Below the pieces are notes generated by a model. It was not told where the DNA came from and did no database searches. It saw only the letters and a program-made list of their open reading frames with translations. From DGNJ01 sp002388905 (GTDB taxonomy: Bacteria; Pseudomonadota; Gammaproteobacteria; Pseudomonadales; Porticoccaceae), in assembly GCA_036843405.1 (NCBI GenBank), contig DAITSJ010000031.1, positions 1 through 26,704 of the forward strand: a stretch of 26,704 nt of DNA. The letters are read 5' to 3'. Shown in pieces: positions 1 through 7,030 of the stretch (position 1 is the stretch's first letter; each line of letters opens with the position of its first letter). Position numbers and translations under genes: made by a program.

Positions 1-1
1 T

Positions 2-181
2 CTACCTCCTGCGTTTCTCAAAGGATCGGATGTCCACGAAACCGGGTCAACTCCATACTACGAGCAGCCACCGCTAGCCAAATTTCTTCGTGTTGCCGGT
101 AGAGTTTGGCTGGGCCACTGGAAATGGATTATTAGCACTGCGTTAGCGATTGCCGGCGTACTCCTGGCCTTCAAGGGATAA
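2..181 (+). CDS. C-terminal end of a membrane protein (5' truncated by window)
   Basis: A reading frame open from the first bases of the window runs 59 codons to a TAA at 179-181. The last ~16 residues before the final Lys-Gly form a hydrophobic stretch (W-I-I-S-T-A-L-A-I-A-G-V-L-L-A-F), a probable transmembrane helix. A Trp/Lys-rich segment (L-G-H-W-K-W) precedes it, as is common at a membrane interface. The stop lies only 5 bp before the ATG of the next gene, so the two are probably co-transcribed and perhaps translationally coupled. The N-terminal domain is outside the window, so no function can be given. It may be a soluble protein anchored by a C-terminal helix. Confidence 0.6.
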   Translation, partial: LPPAFLKGSDVHETGSTPYYEQPPLAKFLRVAGRVWLGHWKWIISTALAIAGVLLAFKG

Positions 182-186
182 GACGG

Positions 187-945
187 ATGAGTTCCACTGT
201 AAATTTAGAATGGAAATTTTCTCCCGACGACTATTTTGAAGAAGCCATTTCGATCTCTGCTATAAATTATTCGATGACGATTGAAAATGGCCAGATAGAG
301 GCAGTGATCGATGCGTCAGTTTTTGATGCAGACCCTGGATTGCGGGAAAGGTTGCATCAAGAGTTGGAAGGTAGGTTCCTTGCTGTCCAACTATTAACTC
401 ATAAGCCTTACGAGCTTTCTCGTTCCAGTTTGAGTCGGGTGCACGCGGACGGGCGTAGAGATGTGTTTGTCGAAGTTGAGACAGCAAATTTTAATATTTC
501 TGGTGGGGTCATAGATCTTCAAGTCGTCGATAGTGATGGCACTGTTAAAGTCGACACAAAAAGGGATCGAATCCAAGAAAAACGCCGACTCGGTGAGGTG
601 GTACCTGGACACTTGTACCACGATACTTTGCTGATTTCGATGCTGAGAAGCTATCAAGCGGCGGTTCGAGATCCAGATGATGAGCTAGTTCACCTATATG
701 AAATTCGGGACGCCCTTGCTGATAATTTCGGAAGCCATAAGGTAGTCAAAACGGCGCTTGGGATATCAGATACCTCATGGTCTCGCTTTGAACGGCTCTG
801 TAATGAAGGGTCTTTGCGTCAAGGACGACATCGCGGTAAAGGGAGTGGCCAGCTGAGGAACGCCTCAAGCGCGGAACTGGAAGAAGCGCGAGAAATCGCG
901 CGATCAATGATTAGTGGGTATTTGCGTTATTTGGAAAATGATTAA
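187..945 (+). CDS. Uncharacterized 252-residue protein with HEPN-like C-terminal segment
   Basis: I do not recognise a named family. Residues ~1-130 look like a beta-rich domain of alternating short hydrophobic strands. Residues ~140-252 look helical. This second part contains L-Y-E-I-R-D-A-L, a short I-S-D-T-S-W-S-R-F segment, and a basic R-Q-G-R-H-R-G-K stretch, then a long helix ending in a Tyr-rich tail. Helix pairs around an R-x(4-6)-H-like basic motif are a feature of HEPN domains (RNase or RNA-binding), so a HEPN-like fold is a guess worth testing. The ATG lies 5 bp after the preceding membrane-protein stop, implying an operon. No signal peptide is visible. Base composition is clearly less GC-rich than the genes after 3.5 kb, suggesting acquisition. 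Confidence 0.7.
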   Translation: MSSTVNLEWKFSPDDYFEEAISISAINYSMTIENGQIEAVIDASVFDADPGLRERLHQELEGRFLAVQLLTHKPYELSRSSLSRVHADGRRDVFVEVETANFNISGGVIDLQVVDSDGTVKVDTKRDRIQEKRRLGEVVPGHLYHDTLLISMLRSYQAAVRDPDDELVHLYEIRDALADNFGSHKVVKTALGISDTSWSRFERLCNEGSLRQGRHRGKGSGQLRNASSAELEEAREIARSMISGYLRYLEND

Positions 946-1122
946 TGGCAGCAATTGTCGAAATGCAAGTATGCGAAACAGTGCGTGGGGATACGATAGG
1001 CTCCCGGGTGGACAATATTAGGTGTTTGTCTTGTCAACAGCTCTTCAATTTTCAGTAGATAGGTGCAACTGTAAGTCAGGGGCTTTGCCTAGAAAAGCCC
1101 GGGTTACAGCCGGAGTTTAAAG

Positions 1123-1464
1123 GTGGTTGAAACTATCGGATATTTGATTCAGTGGATAGACTGGGAATTGGTAATTTCAGTAGGTGTCGGTGGTCTCATT
1201 ACTTGGGGAGTCTCTTGGTGGTTTTATCGTCAAGCAGGTAAGGAGCTGAAAACAGAAGCCGACCGCCTTCACGACTTGGATGCCATGATATTGCGTTGGC
1301 TGGAAATTGGCGGAGATTTACGAGTTGTCCGTGACGAACAAGGCCGCCCGGTTGCCTTGAAGAGGGACATTTCCGTGGTCGATAGGATAGATATTGAGCC
1401 AGGAGTCGAAAAGATCGAGCTGCGGAGGGCGAAAGAAAGGAAGCAGAATGATGACCCGCATTGA
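1123..1464 (+). CDS. Small single-pass membrane protein of unknown function
   Basis: A 113-residue protein that begins at GTG, with GGAG seven bases upstream. Residues ~14-36 form one hydrophobic, Trp-rich helix (V-I-S-V-G-V-G-G-L-I-T-W-G-V-S-W-W-F). The remaining ~75 residues are charged and soluble, with D-R-L-H-D-L-D-A-M-I-L-R-W-L as a probable amphipathic helix. The final residues are very basic. Its end overlaps the start of the next gene by 17 bp, a sign of translational coupling, so the two products probably work together. It could be a membrane anchor or sensor for the downstream protein. I recognise no family. Confidence 0.6.
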   Translation: MVETIGYLIQWIDWELVISVGVGGLITWGVSWWFYRQAGKELKTEADRLHDLDAMILRWLEIGGDLRVVRDEQGRPVALKRDISVVDRIDIEPGVEKIELRRAKERKQNDDPH

Positions 1465-2275
1465 AGACATATTGATCCTCGCCAAGACATATCCCTCTCC
1501 TAGCTCTCAATACGTCGAAACTTCCTGTGTTGCGGGCATAAATTCCGACGGTGAAATGCGGCGCCTTTATCCTGTGCCATTTCGATTAATCGAAGAAAAC
1601 CAGCAGTTCAAGAAATGGCAATGGATCAACGTAAGAATTCAAAAGGCAAGAAATGACCACCGGCCGGAGAGCCATAGGCTGTTTGTCGACACCATTACAA
1701 GTGGAGAGGTTCTGGACACGAAGAAAGATTGGGTTAAGCGTTGGCCGTGGATTAACAAGATCCCGACATTCGAAAGACCCGAGGCCATCGATAGAAGCCG
1801 AGTAGATGACCATATTTCGTTAGCCCTTCTAAAGCCCAAAAGGGTGATTGGCTTAGAGATCAAACCTGCCAGAAATGCCGGCTGGACAGAAGACGAGCGC
1901 GCAAAACTTACTAAAGACCAAATGCAGGGCAACCTGTTCGACGAAGATGAAGCGCGCCGCCAAGTCTCTGAATTAAGAAAAATTCCCTTCGATTTTTATT
2001 ATCGCTATGTTTGCGATACAGAGGAAGGAGAGAAAGATTACCGGCACAAGATTGTCGATTGGGAAGCTGGCGCTCTCTATTGGAATTGCCGGCGGTCTCA
2101 TGGCAGTCAATGGGAGGTGCCGTTTAGAGAGAAGCTAGAGGCCGAGCTGTGTTCAAAAAATCTGATGTTCTTGATGGGCAATCAGCACCGTTTCCAGTCG
2201 CAATGGCTGATAGTCAGCCTTATCTACCCACCGCGGCCACAAGAGGCTCTCTCGGAGCAACAGCCACTGATTTGA
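1448..2275 (+). CDS. Uncharacterized 275-residue protein, partner of small membrane protein
   Basis: The start is taken at the first of two adjacent ATGs (1448 and 1451). A purine-rich stretch (GAAAGGAAG) stands just upstream, and the frame before it only shadows the previous gene. The N-terminus reads M-M-T-R-I-E-D-I-L-I-L-A-K-T-Y-P, followed by S-C-V-A-G-I-N and R-R-L-Y-P-V-P-F-R-L, a beta-rich pattern. Residues ~75-130 hold several Trp and basic residues. A mid-region G-L-E-I-K-P-A-R-N is followed by a charged linker, then F-D-F-Y-Y-R-Y-V-C and W-E-A-G-A-L-Y-W-N-C. I think it resembles proteins with tandem OB-like folds found next to DUF488 genes, and a DUF488 gene does lie immediately downstream in convergent orientation. 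That is recollection, not a search result. Its 3' end overlaps the DUF488 coding end by 56 bp. Confidence 0.7.
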   Translation: MMTRIEDILILAKTYPSPSSQYVETSCVAGINSDGEMRRLYPVPFRLIEENQQFKKWQWINVRIQKARNDHRPESHRLFVDTITSGEVLDTKKDWVKRWPWINKIPTFERPEAIDRSRVDDHISLALLKPKRVIGLEIKPARNAGWTEDERAKLTKDQMQGNLFDEDEARRQVSELRKIPFDFYYRYVCDTEEGEKDYRHKIVDWEAGALYWNCRRSHGSQWEVPFREKLEAELCSKNLMFLMGNQHRFQSQWLIVSLIYPPRPQEALSEQQPLI

Positions 2276-2714
2276 TGGCGTCTTTGAGGATATGTTCTAT
2301 GGCTGATCCTGTGGATGTCTGAACAGCATCAGCAACCAGGGATCGATGGCAGTAGTTGAAATCTGCCTCAAAGCAAAGCAAAGCACAGGTCGATTCTGAT
2401 GCCCTATCGGATAATTGATCCAAAGAGTCGGCTTGAGAATCTAGGTGGTCGAGGAAGTGCTTCGTGTACCGGTTCCAGTTTCCGTCTTTGTAGTACTGAT
2501 CTCTGATTGGTTTGGGACATCCGAGACGCGGAATGTGCAAGTAATCTATCCCGGACTCGGACAAGGCGTTCGATAACGCCGTTTTCGAGAAGCCTTTCTT
2601 TCGTGACTGAGCGCGTTCTCTCACGTCGACAAGGGTGTCTACGCCGAACCGCTTCAATAGTTTGATAAACCGCGTAATGTCCAGGCCTTCATAGCCAATA
2701 GTGAATATGGTCAT
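2220..2714 (-). CDS. DUF488 family protein
   Basis: A 164-residue protein with the family's N-terminal signature T-I-G-Y-E-G, the L-V-D-V-R-E-R-A-Q-S-R-K-K-G-F-S-K segment, and the C-terminal C-F-E-A-D-F-N-Y-C-H-R-S-L-V-A-D-A-V block. The conserved acidic and Cys-His-Arg positions are thus retained. The biochemical role of DUF488 is not established; the family often sits in accessory and defence-type neighbourhoods. The start at 2714 is set by GGAGG five bases upstream of ATG; the frame could extend 20 codons upstream but without a comparable site. About 20 residues after the conserved block look like a family-atypical tail, and this tail is the part overlapping the convergent gene. An extended -10 promoter and a Fur-like dyad lie directly upstream. 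Confidence 0.85.
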   Translation of the reverse strand: MTIFTIGYEGLDITRFIKLLKRFGVDTLVDVRERAQSRKKGFSKTALSNALSESGIDYLHIPRLGCPKPIRDQYYKDGNWNRYTKHFLDHLDSQADSLDQLSDRASESTCALLCFEADFNYCHRSLVADAVQTSTGSAIEHILKDAIKSVAVAPREPLVAAVGR

Positions 2715-2734
2715 TGATACCTCCAGCGGCCGCG

Positions 2735-2763
2735 AGTATAGCAGACACCCTAACATAATGAGA
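2735..2763 (-). promoter_or_regulatory. Extended -10 promoter of the DUF488 gene
   Basis: Read on the minus strand, TGC-TATACT (2735-2743) is an extended -10 element. The hexamer 17 bp further upstream is TCTCAT, a poor -35, consistent with reliance on the extended -10. Transcription would start near 2728, giving a ~14-nt leader that contains the GGAGG site of the DUF488 gene. The -35 region is covered by the Fur-like palindrome. Confidence 0.5.
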
Positions 2764-2773
2764 ATGATTCTCA
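2754..2773 (-). promoter_or_regulatory. Fur-box-like 7-1-7 inverted repeat
   Basis: Positions 2759-2773 are a perfect 7-1-7 inverted repeat (TGAGAAT-G-ATTCTCA). This matches the known Fur 7-1-7 pattern TGATAATnATTATCA except at one symmetric position. On the minus strand, 2754-2772 matches the classical 19-bp Fur consensus at 14 of 19 positions by my count. It overlaps the -35 region of the DUF488 promoter, where a repressor would act. Whether the host's Fur binds it is inference. Confidence 0.5.
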
Positions 2774-2800
2774 CATTTGGCGGGCGCTATTTCACGTAGC

Positions 2801-3473
2801 TCACTGTTTGACCTCGGCTTTTATGTGGGCCGTGTAGGCACTATCCGTTAGGCTGTGTGCCACCTCGGTAATCACCCATTCAGTGGCGTTCATTTCTGCC
2901 TTCCAACCGCTCGCTGTAATCGGAGTCTCGGGGTATAAATCTGGAATTCCCTCCGCAAGGCTGAGCGATAGGCTCGCGCCGGCGCGCTGTACCCGTTGCC
3001 ATTCCGATGTTGCGGCCTGAATGGCTTCATTCTCCGTGGCGTAGGTATCCCGCAGGCGTTTGGGCTTTTCGTCGCTGCCCACCAGTAAGGGCTCGCGCTT
3101 GGCGTTGTCGGTGTCCTGCCAGTAGGCAATAACGCCGGTGAAGGCGTCCCGATCATTGATGGTGTACCGGTGCTGGTCGCCGTCCTGGCGGCGCAAGGCG
3201 ATGGCCGGGATGGCGGTGCCGCCGGCTGTCTGGCTTTGCACGTTGGGCATAAACAGCAGGTGTCCGGCCTTGATGGTGGCCCCGGGCGTCGTAGCGCTCG
3301 CCCAGGCGGGTGAGGAAGGGCATGTCGCCTTCGTCGGTCTGGTCGATGTGCTGGATCACCTTGCTGGCTAGATCCTGCCCGACTTTGGGCGTGAGATCGT
3401 ACCCGGCGATGGTGATGCGGTTATCCGGCGCACGGGCGGTACCGCCTTTCTGACTGGTGTTCTGGTACCTCAC
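2801..3473 (-). pseudogene. Decayed phage late control protein D (P2 gpD-like tail protein)
   Basis: The C-terminal half aligns by eye with phage P2 gpD. Shared segments include H-I-D-Q-T-D-E-G-D, F-L-T-R-L-G-E-R-Y, the K-A-G-H-L-L-F strand, R-R-Q-D-G-D-Q-H-R-Y, A-F-T-G-V-I-A-Y-W, and the C-terminal L-Y-P-E-T-P-I-T-A-S-G-W-K and W-V-I-T-E-V-A-H-S-L. gpD is a baseplate/tail hub component. The gene has two lesions. A GTG-started N-terminal stub (P-D-N-R-I-T-I-A-G-Y-D-L-T-P-K) is joined directly to the C-terminal domain, lacking roughly 150 residues compared with P2's 387. A frameshift then occurs in the CCCGGG run near 3281-3288, after which coding resumes in another frame up to the TGA at 2801. 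Confidence 0.8.
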
Positions 3474-3547
3474 GCCAGCACCCCGAATTGCGCCACCTTG
3501 GCGGGCGTGACCTGGCCGATCCCCATGCTGAGAGCCAGTGCGCTATC
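3470..3547 (-). pseudogene. C-terminal stub of the phage gene upstream of D
   Basis: On the minus strand a short frame (D-S-A-L-A-L-S-M-G-I-G-Q-V-T-P-A-K) ends in a TGA that overlaps the GTG start of the gpD stub (GTGA-type overlap). This is how adjacent phage tail genes are commonly packed. The frame is closed by TAG at 3548-3550, where the phage homology seems to end, about 30 bp before the Nramp gene. It may be the end of a tail protein (U- or X-type), but too little remains to say. Confidence 0.35.
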
Positions 3548-3581
3548 CTAGGGCCCGGGAAAGAACAAGAAGGAAAAGACT

Positions 3582-4793
3582 ATGAAACCATTCCGCTGGC
3601 TCCAGGCTATCGGGCCGGGCTTTGTGGTGGCAGCCACGGGACTCGGCGCGGGCGATCTGGTGGCGGCGACGGTATCCGGGGCGAAACTGGGTACGGCCAT
3701 TCTCTGGGCAGTGGTGTTGGGGGCTTTGACCAAGCTGGTGCTGAACGAGGGCCTGGTCCGCTGGCAGCTGGCCACGGACAGCAGCCTGATGGAAGGCTGG
3801 CGCGAGCATCTGCCGCGCTGGGTCGACTGGTATTTCGGTGTCTACCTGGTTTTGTGGTCGTTCCTGGTGGGCGCGGCGCTTATGGCTGCCTGTGGTCTGG
3901 CGGGGCACGCCCTGTTCCCCGTACTGTCTGTCGGCGCATGGGCAGCGGTGCACTCCCTGGCGGCGCTTGTGCTGGTGATGATTGGCCGCTACCGGTTCTT
4001 CGAGGTCGTCATGAAGGCGATGATCGCGCTGATGTTTATCACCGTGGTCGGCGCGGTGCTGGTTGCCGATCTGTCGGGCCTGGCCATCGTCAGGCCGCTG
4101 CTGGTGCCGGTGTTTCCCAGGGATAACCTGGCACTGGTGCTGGGGGTAATGGGGGGCATTGGCGGCAGCGTCACGTTGCTTTGTTACGGCTACTGGATGC
4201 ACGAAAAGGGCTGGCGCTCCGTGAATTTCCTGCGCCTGGCGAGAGTCGATTTGGGCGTCGCTTACTCGCTGACTGCGGTCTTCGGTGTCTGCATCATGAT
4301 CCTGGCGGCCCGGGCGCAGCCGGAAACGGTGAGCGGCACGCGCATCGTTCTGGCGTTGGCCGAGCAGTTGGGCGCGGACCTCGGCGAGGGTTTTCGCTGG
4401 GTCTTCCTGCTCGGTTTCTGGGGAGCCGTGTTCAGTTCCATGCTGGGGGTATGGCAGGGCGTACCCTATCTGTTTGCCGACTTTGTCGGCCAGCGGCAGC
4501 ATCTGGGCCCCGACGGTCCCGAAATGGACAGGAAGGGGCCCGCCTATCGGGGTTTTTTAATCGGCCTCGCTGTTCTGCCCCTGGCCCTGCTCGGTTTCGG
4601 CAAGCCCGTATGGCTGGTCATCCTGTATTCCGTGGCCGGCGCTTTTTTTATGCCTTTCCTGGCGTTGACTCTTCTCTACCTGAATAACCGCCGAATTGGG
4701 ATGCCGTTAAGAAACGGCCGTTTCGCCAATGGTGTCCTGGTGGTCGCACTGGCGCTTTTTGCCGCGCTGGCGGTTCAGAAGTTACTGGAATAA
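3582..4793 (+). CDS. Nramp-like divalent metal transporter with altered metal-site motifs
   Basis: A 403-residue polytopic membrane protein, about 11 hydrophobic helices, length typical of Nramp. The first helix opens G-P-G-F-V-V-A as in Nramp, which normally imports Mn2+/Fe2+ with protons across the inner membrane. The canonical D-P-G-N of helix 1 is replaced at the aligned place by G-A-G-D. The M-P-H motif of helix 6 is replaced by L-L-C within G-S-V-T-L-L-C-Y-G-Y-W-M-H. Metal-coordinating Asp, Asn and Met positions are therefore not conserved, and the substrate is uncertain; outgroup Nramp-related proteins can carry other ions. ATG 3582 is preceded by an AAGGA-type ribosome site. It starts ~30 bp after the phage remnant and ends 12 bp from convergent surE. 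Confidence 0.8.
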   Translation: MKPFRWLQAIGPGFVVAATGLGAGDLVAATVSGAKLGTAILWAVVLGALTKLVLNEGLVRWQLATDSSLMEGWREHLPRWVDWYFGVYLVLWSFLVGAALMAACGLAGHALFPVLSVGAWAAVHSLAALVLVMIGRYRFFEVVMKAMIALMFITVVGAVLVADLSGLAIVRPLLVPVFPRDNLALVLGVMGGIGGSVTLLCYGYWMHEKGWRSVNFLRLARVDLGVAYSLTAVFGVCIMILAARAQPETVSGTRIVLALAEQLGADLGEGFRWVFLLGFWGAVFSSMLGVWQGVPYLFADFVGQRQHLGPDGPEMDRKGPAYRGFLIGLAVLPLALLGFGKPVWLVILYSVAGAFFMPFLALTLLYLNNRRIGMPLRNGRFANGVLVVALALFAALAVQKLLE

Positions 4794-4805
4794 AGGTGCT
4801 ATCCG

Positions 4806-5558
4806 TTAGCGCAGGTCACCCACCGCAGTCTCGAGGGTTTCGAGGAGGTCGTATCGGGTCAGGTCCACCTTGAGGGGGGTGATGGACACATAACCGTCGG
4901 CCACGGCCTGGAAATCGGAATCGGGGCTGCCGCGGCGTTCTTCCCCGGGCGGCCCGATCCAGTAGATGGGTCGCCCGCGCGGATCGGATGACACGATCAC
5001 CGGTTCCGATTTGTGGCGGCTGCCCAGCCGGGTGATGCGCCAGCCCTTCAGGTCCTCCCACGGCAGGTCGGGGACATTGATATTGAGAATGGCGTCGGAG
5101 GCGATGGGGTTGGTCTCCATGCGCGCCAGTAATGTCTCCATTACCCTGACAGCCGTCGGGTAGTGGACGGCCTCATGGGAGGCCAGGGATACGGCGATGG
5201 CGGGGTAACCCAGGAACCGTCCTTCCATGGCGGCGGCCACGGTGCCGGAGTAGAGAACATCGTCCCCCAGGTTGGGACCGTGGTTGATGCCGGAGACCAC
5301 CATGTCGGGCTCCTGTTCCAGCAGACCGGTGGTGCCCACGAGAATGCAGTCCGTCGGCGTCCCAGAGACGCTCCAGGTGCGCTCGCCGGCGGGATGAACC
5401 CGCAGGGGCAATTCCAGGGTCAGGGAATTGCTGGCGCCGCTGCGGTTGCGGTCCGGTGCCACCAGCCAGATATCATGTCCCCGGCCCGAGAGGTTTTCCC
5501 GAAGGGCCTGGATGCCGGGCGCCAGATAGCCATCGTCGTTACTCAACAGAATCTTCAT
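4806..5558 (-). CDS. surE: 5'/3'-nucleotidase SurE
   Basis: A 250-residue protein of the family's usual length. It begins M-K-I-L-L-S-N-D-D-G-Y, the signature metal-binding motif (Asp-Asp). It continues with A-P-D-R-N-R-S-G-A-S-N-S-L-T, S-V-S-G-T-P-T-D-C and V-S-G-I-N-H-G-P-N-L-G-D-D-V-L-Y-S-G-T-V-A-A-A-M-E-G, all conserved in SurE. It dephosphorylates nucleoside monophosphates in the cytoplasm using a divalent metal, with roles in stationary-phase survival. The start at 5558 is placed by the conserved N-terminus; the frame is open further upstream, but nothing there looks like SurE. Often surE sits beside pcm and rpoS; here those neighbours are absent. It is divergent from the ComFB gene. 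Confidence 0.95.
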   Translation of the reverse strand: MKILLSNDDGYLAPGIQALRENLSGRGHDIWLVAPDRNRSGASNSLTLELPLRVHPAGERTWSVSGTPTDCILVGTTGLLEQEPDMVVSGINHGPNLGDDVLYSGTVAAAMEGRFLGYPAIAVSLASHEAVHYPTAVRVMETLLARMETNPIASDAILNINVPDLPWEDLKGWRITRLGSRHKSEPVIVSSDPRGRPIYWIGPPGEERRGSPDSDFQAVADGYVSITPLKVDLTRYDLLETLETAVGDLR

Positions 5559-5717
5559 ATCGGCTCGTATTCCGTTCATGGGTTGTGCGGGGTAGGGGTG
5601 CCCCGCTCCGCAGCCTGGAAAGCCGTTAACGGTTTCAGCGCGGGATTTTACACCCTTCACTTTGCCAGTTGCCTGCCGATAGTCAAAGAGAGAATCCACG
5701 AATGTTCCGGAGAGACC

Positions 5718-6026
5718 ATGCTGACCAAAACGCCGCTATCCGGGGATAGTCCCGCCGAGCTGGACACCTTCCACAATTACTACGAATCCCTTGTGTTGCG
5801 GGAAATCGAAGAACAGTTACAGGGCGAAACCCGGGAAGCCGGCTTCGTCGCCGACGCCGCCTGCGTTGCCCTCAACCACCTGCCGCCGCGGTATATCCGT
5901 TACGACGTGGATATGTCGTTCTATCTTTCGCCCCTGGAAAGAGAGGAGATGGAGGCAAAAGTGGCCGGTTCGGTGCGCGAGGCCATTGCCTTCGTCAAGG
6001 AGCGCGAGCGCGGGGCATCCGGCTAG
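5718..6026 (+). CDS. ComFB family protein (late competence development family)
   Basis: A 102-residue protein with F-H-N-Y-Y-E-S-L-V-L-R-E-I at the N-terminus, then D-A-A-C-V-A-L-N-H-L-P-P-R-Y-I-R-Y-D-V-D-M-S-F-Y-L-S. This C-x-A-L-N-x-L-P-P-R-Y core is characteristic of the ComFB family. ComFB was named from the Bacillus comF operon; related proteins have been linked to cyclic dinucleotide signalling, but no role is known for this one. ATG 5718 has GGAGAGA just upstream. It stands alone, divergent from surE, with a ~160 bp shared promoter region, and no competence genes are nearby. Confidence 0.8.
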   Translation: MLTKTPLSGDSPAELDTFHNYYESLVLREIEEQLQGETREAGFVADAACVALNHLPPRYIRYDVDMSFYLSPLEREEMEAKVAGSVREAIAFVKERERGASG

Positions 6027-6094
6027 GCACCCGGTCGAAGGGTGGCACTGTAAGCGCCGTGCGGCCCTTATCCCGGCGGGAATACAGAGCCGAG

Positions 6095-6532
6095 TCAGGC
6101 CTTTTCGGGGGTTGATCCTGGCAACAGGAAGTGGGCACGGGCCATGGCTATGGGTTCACTCTGGGCAGTCTGCCAGCACTCGATGGAGACATTGGCGATT
6201 TTGCGGCCCTGGCGAATCACCCGGCACTGGCAGAAGCTGTCGCGCAGACGACCGGGGCGCAGGTAATCCAGCGAAAAATCGATGATCTTGGGCACGGCGT
6301 CGTTCTCCGCCACGCTCATCAGGTGGAGGATGGCGGCGGTTTCCATAAAACCGCCGATAACGCCGCCATGAATAGCAGGCAGTGTGGGATTGCCCACGTT
6401 GTCCTCGGTGGCCGGCAGCTTGAAAATGTATTGGTCGCCCACGGAAAGGCACTGCAGGCCTATGAGGCCGGCATAGGGGATGCGTGCCACCAGTGTCGTC
6501 AGGTCCACGTTGCGGCCCCCGGGGGAACTCAT
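6095..6532 (-). CDS. PaaI-type hotdog thioesterase (second of tandem pair)
   Basis: A 145-residue hotdog-fold protein. The core reads P-A-I-H-G-G-V-I-G-G-F-M-E-T-A, the PaaI/4HBT-type helix with the H-G-G motif and the catalytic-type acidic residue (Glu) after it. It is followed by I-I-D-F-S-L-D-Y-L-R-P-G-R, the conserved strand. Such enzymes hydrolyse acyl-CoA thioesters; the substrate cannot be read from sequence. Its ATG overlaps the TGA of the upstream thioesterase (ATGA), so the two are translationally coupled and may form a heterodimer. It is last in the minus-strand run that begins with phaC, where releasing or editing acyl-CoA would fit PHA or fatty-acid metabolism. Confidence 0.85.
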   Translation of the reverse strand: MSSPGGRNVDLTTLVARIPYAGLIGLQCLSVGDQYIFKLPATEDNVGNPTLPAIHGGVIGGFMETAAILHLMSVAENDAVPKIIDFSLDYLRPGRLRDSFCQCRVIRQGRKIANVSIECWQTAQSEPIAMARAHFLLPGSTPEKA

Positions 6533-6999
6533 TCTCCCGCCTCCGGCACCGGGAATGTTGTGTCGGGGGTGAGGGGCAGGCGCATGAACGTCGCTACGCA
6601 GTGGGCGACGGGTTCATCGGGATTATCCTGGTAGGCCTTGCCGCGGGTAAAGACGACGTTGTCGGTAAGCCGGTAGACATCCGCAACACCGTAGACGGAT
6701 TTGCCGGGTTTCGCGGGCTTCATGTAATCGATGCGCAAATCCATCGTGGTGCTGATCTGGCCCTTGTCGGTCCGGCCGGCCACGGCATAGCCGCAGGCGG
6801 TGTCGAGTACCGTGGTGAGCGCACCGCCGGCGATGACCCCGGTTTCCGGGTTGCCGATGATCTTTTCGGAATAAGGCAGCTCCAGGATCGCCCGGCCGTC
6901 CCGGCCCTCGACAACCGTCATGCCCAGAACCACACAGTGGCGCACCCGTTGCAGGCGCGCCCTGGCTACTTCGACAGTCATTGCTTTGGTATCGGCCAT
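6529..6999 (-). CDS. PaaI-type hotdog thioesterase (first of tandem pair)
   Basis: A 156-residue hotdog protein with G-V-I-A-G-G-A-L-T-T-V-L-D-T-A-C-G-Y-A-V and T-T-M-D-L-R-I-D-Y-M-K-P. These are the helix with catalytic-type Asp and the following core strand of the PaaI/4HBT group. The H-G-G of its partner is replaced here by A-G-G, so the active sites differ. ATG 6999 was chosen; a GTG at 7038 in the same frame overlaps the end of the NTF2-like gene and would add 13 residues, so coupling to that gene is possible. The stop overlaps the start of the next thioesterase by 4 bp. A paralogous pair from tandem duplication, or a heterodimer, is likely. Confidence 0.85.
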   Translation of the reverse strand: MADTKAMTVEVARARLQRVRHCVVLGMTVVEGRDGRAILELPYSEKIIGNPETGVIAGGALTTVLDTACGYAVAGRTDKGQISTTMDLRIDYMKPAKPGKSVYGVADVYRLTDNVVFTRGKAYQDNPDEPVAHCVATFMRLPLTPDTTFPVPEAGE

Positions 7000-7030
7000 T
7001 AAGTCTCTGCGATGATGTGGTACTTGAGGA

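Noticed and set aside
3543..4502. Long open frame on the minus strand across the Nramp gene
   Set aside because: Its composition (Gln/His/Arg-rich) is that of an antisense shadow in GC-rich DNA; the plus-strand frame has clear helices and a ribosome site.
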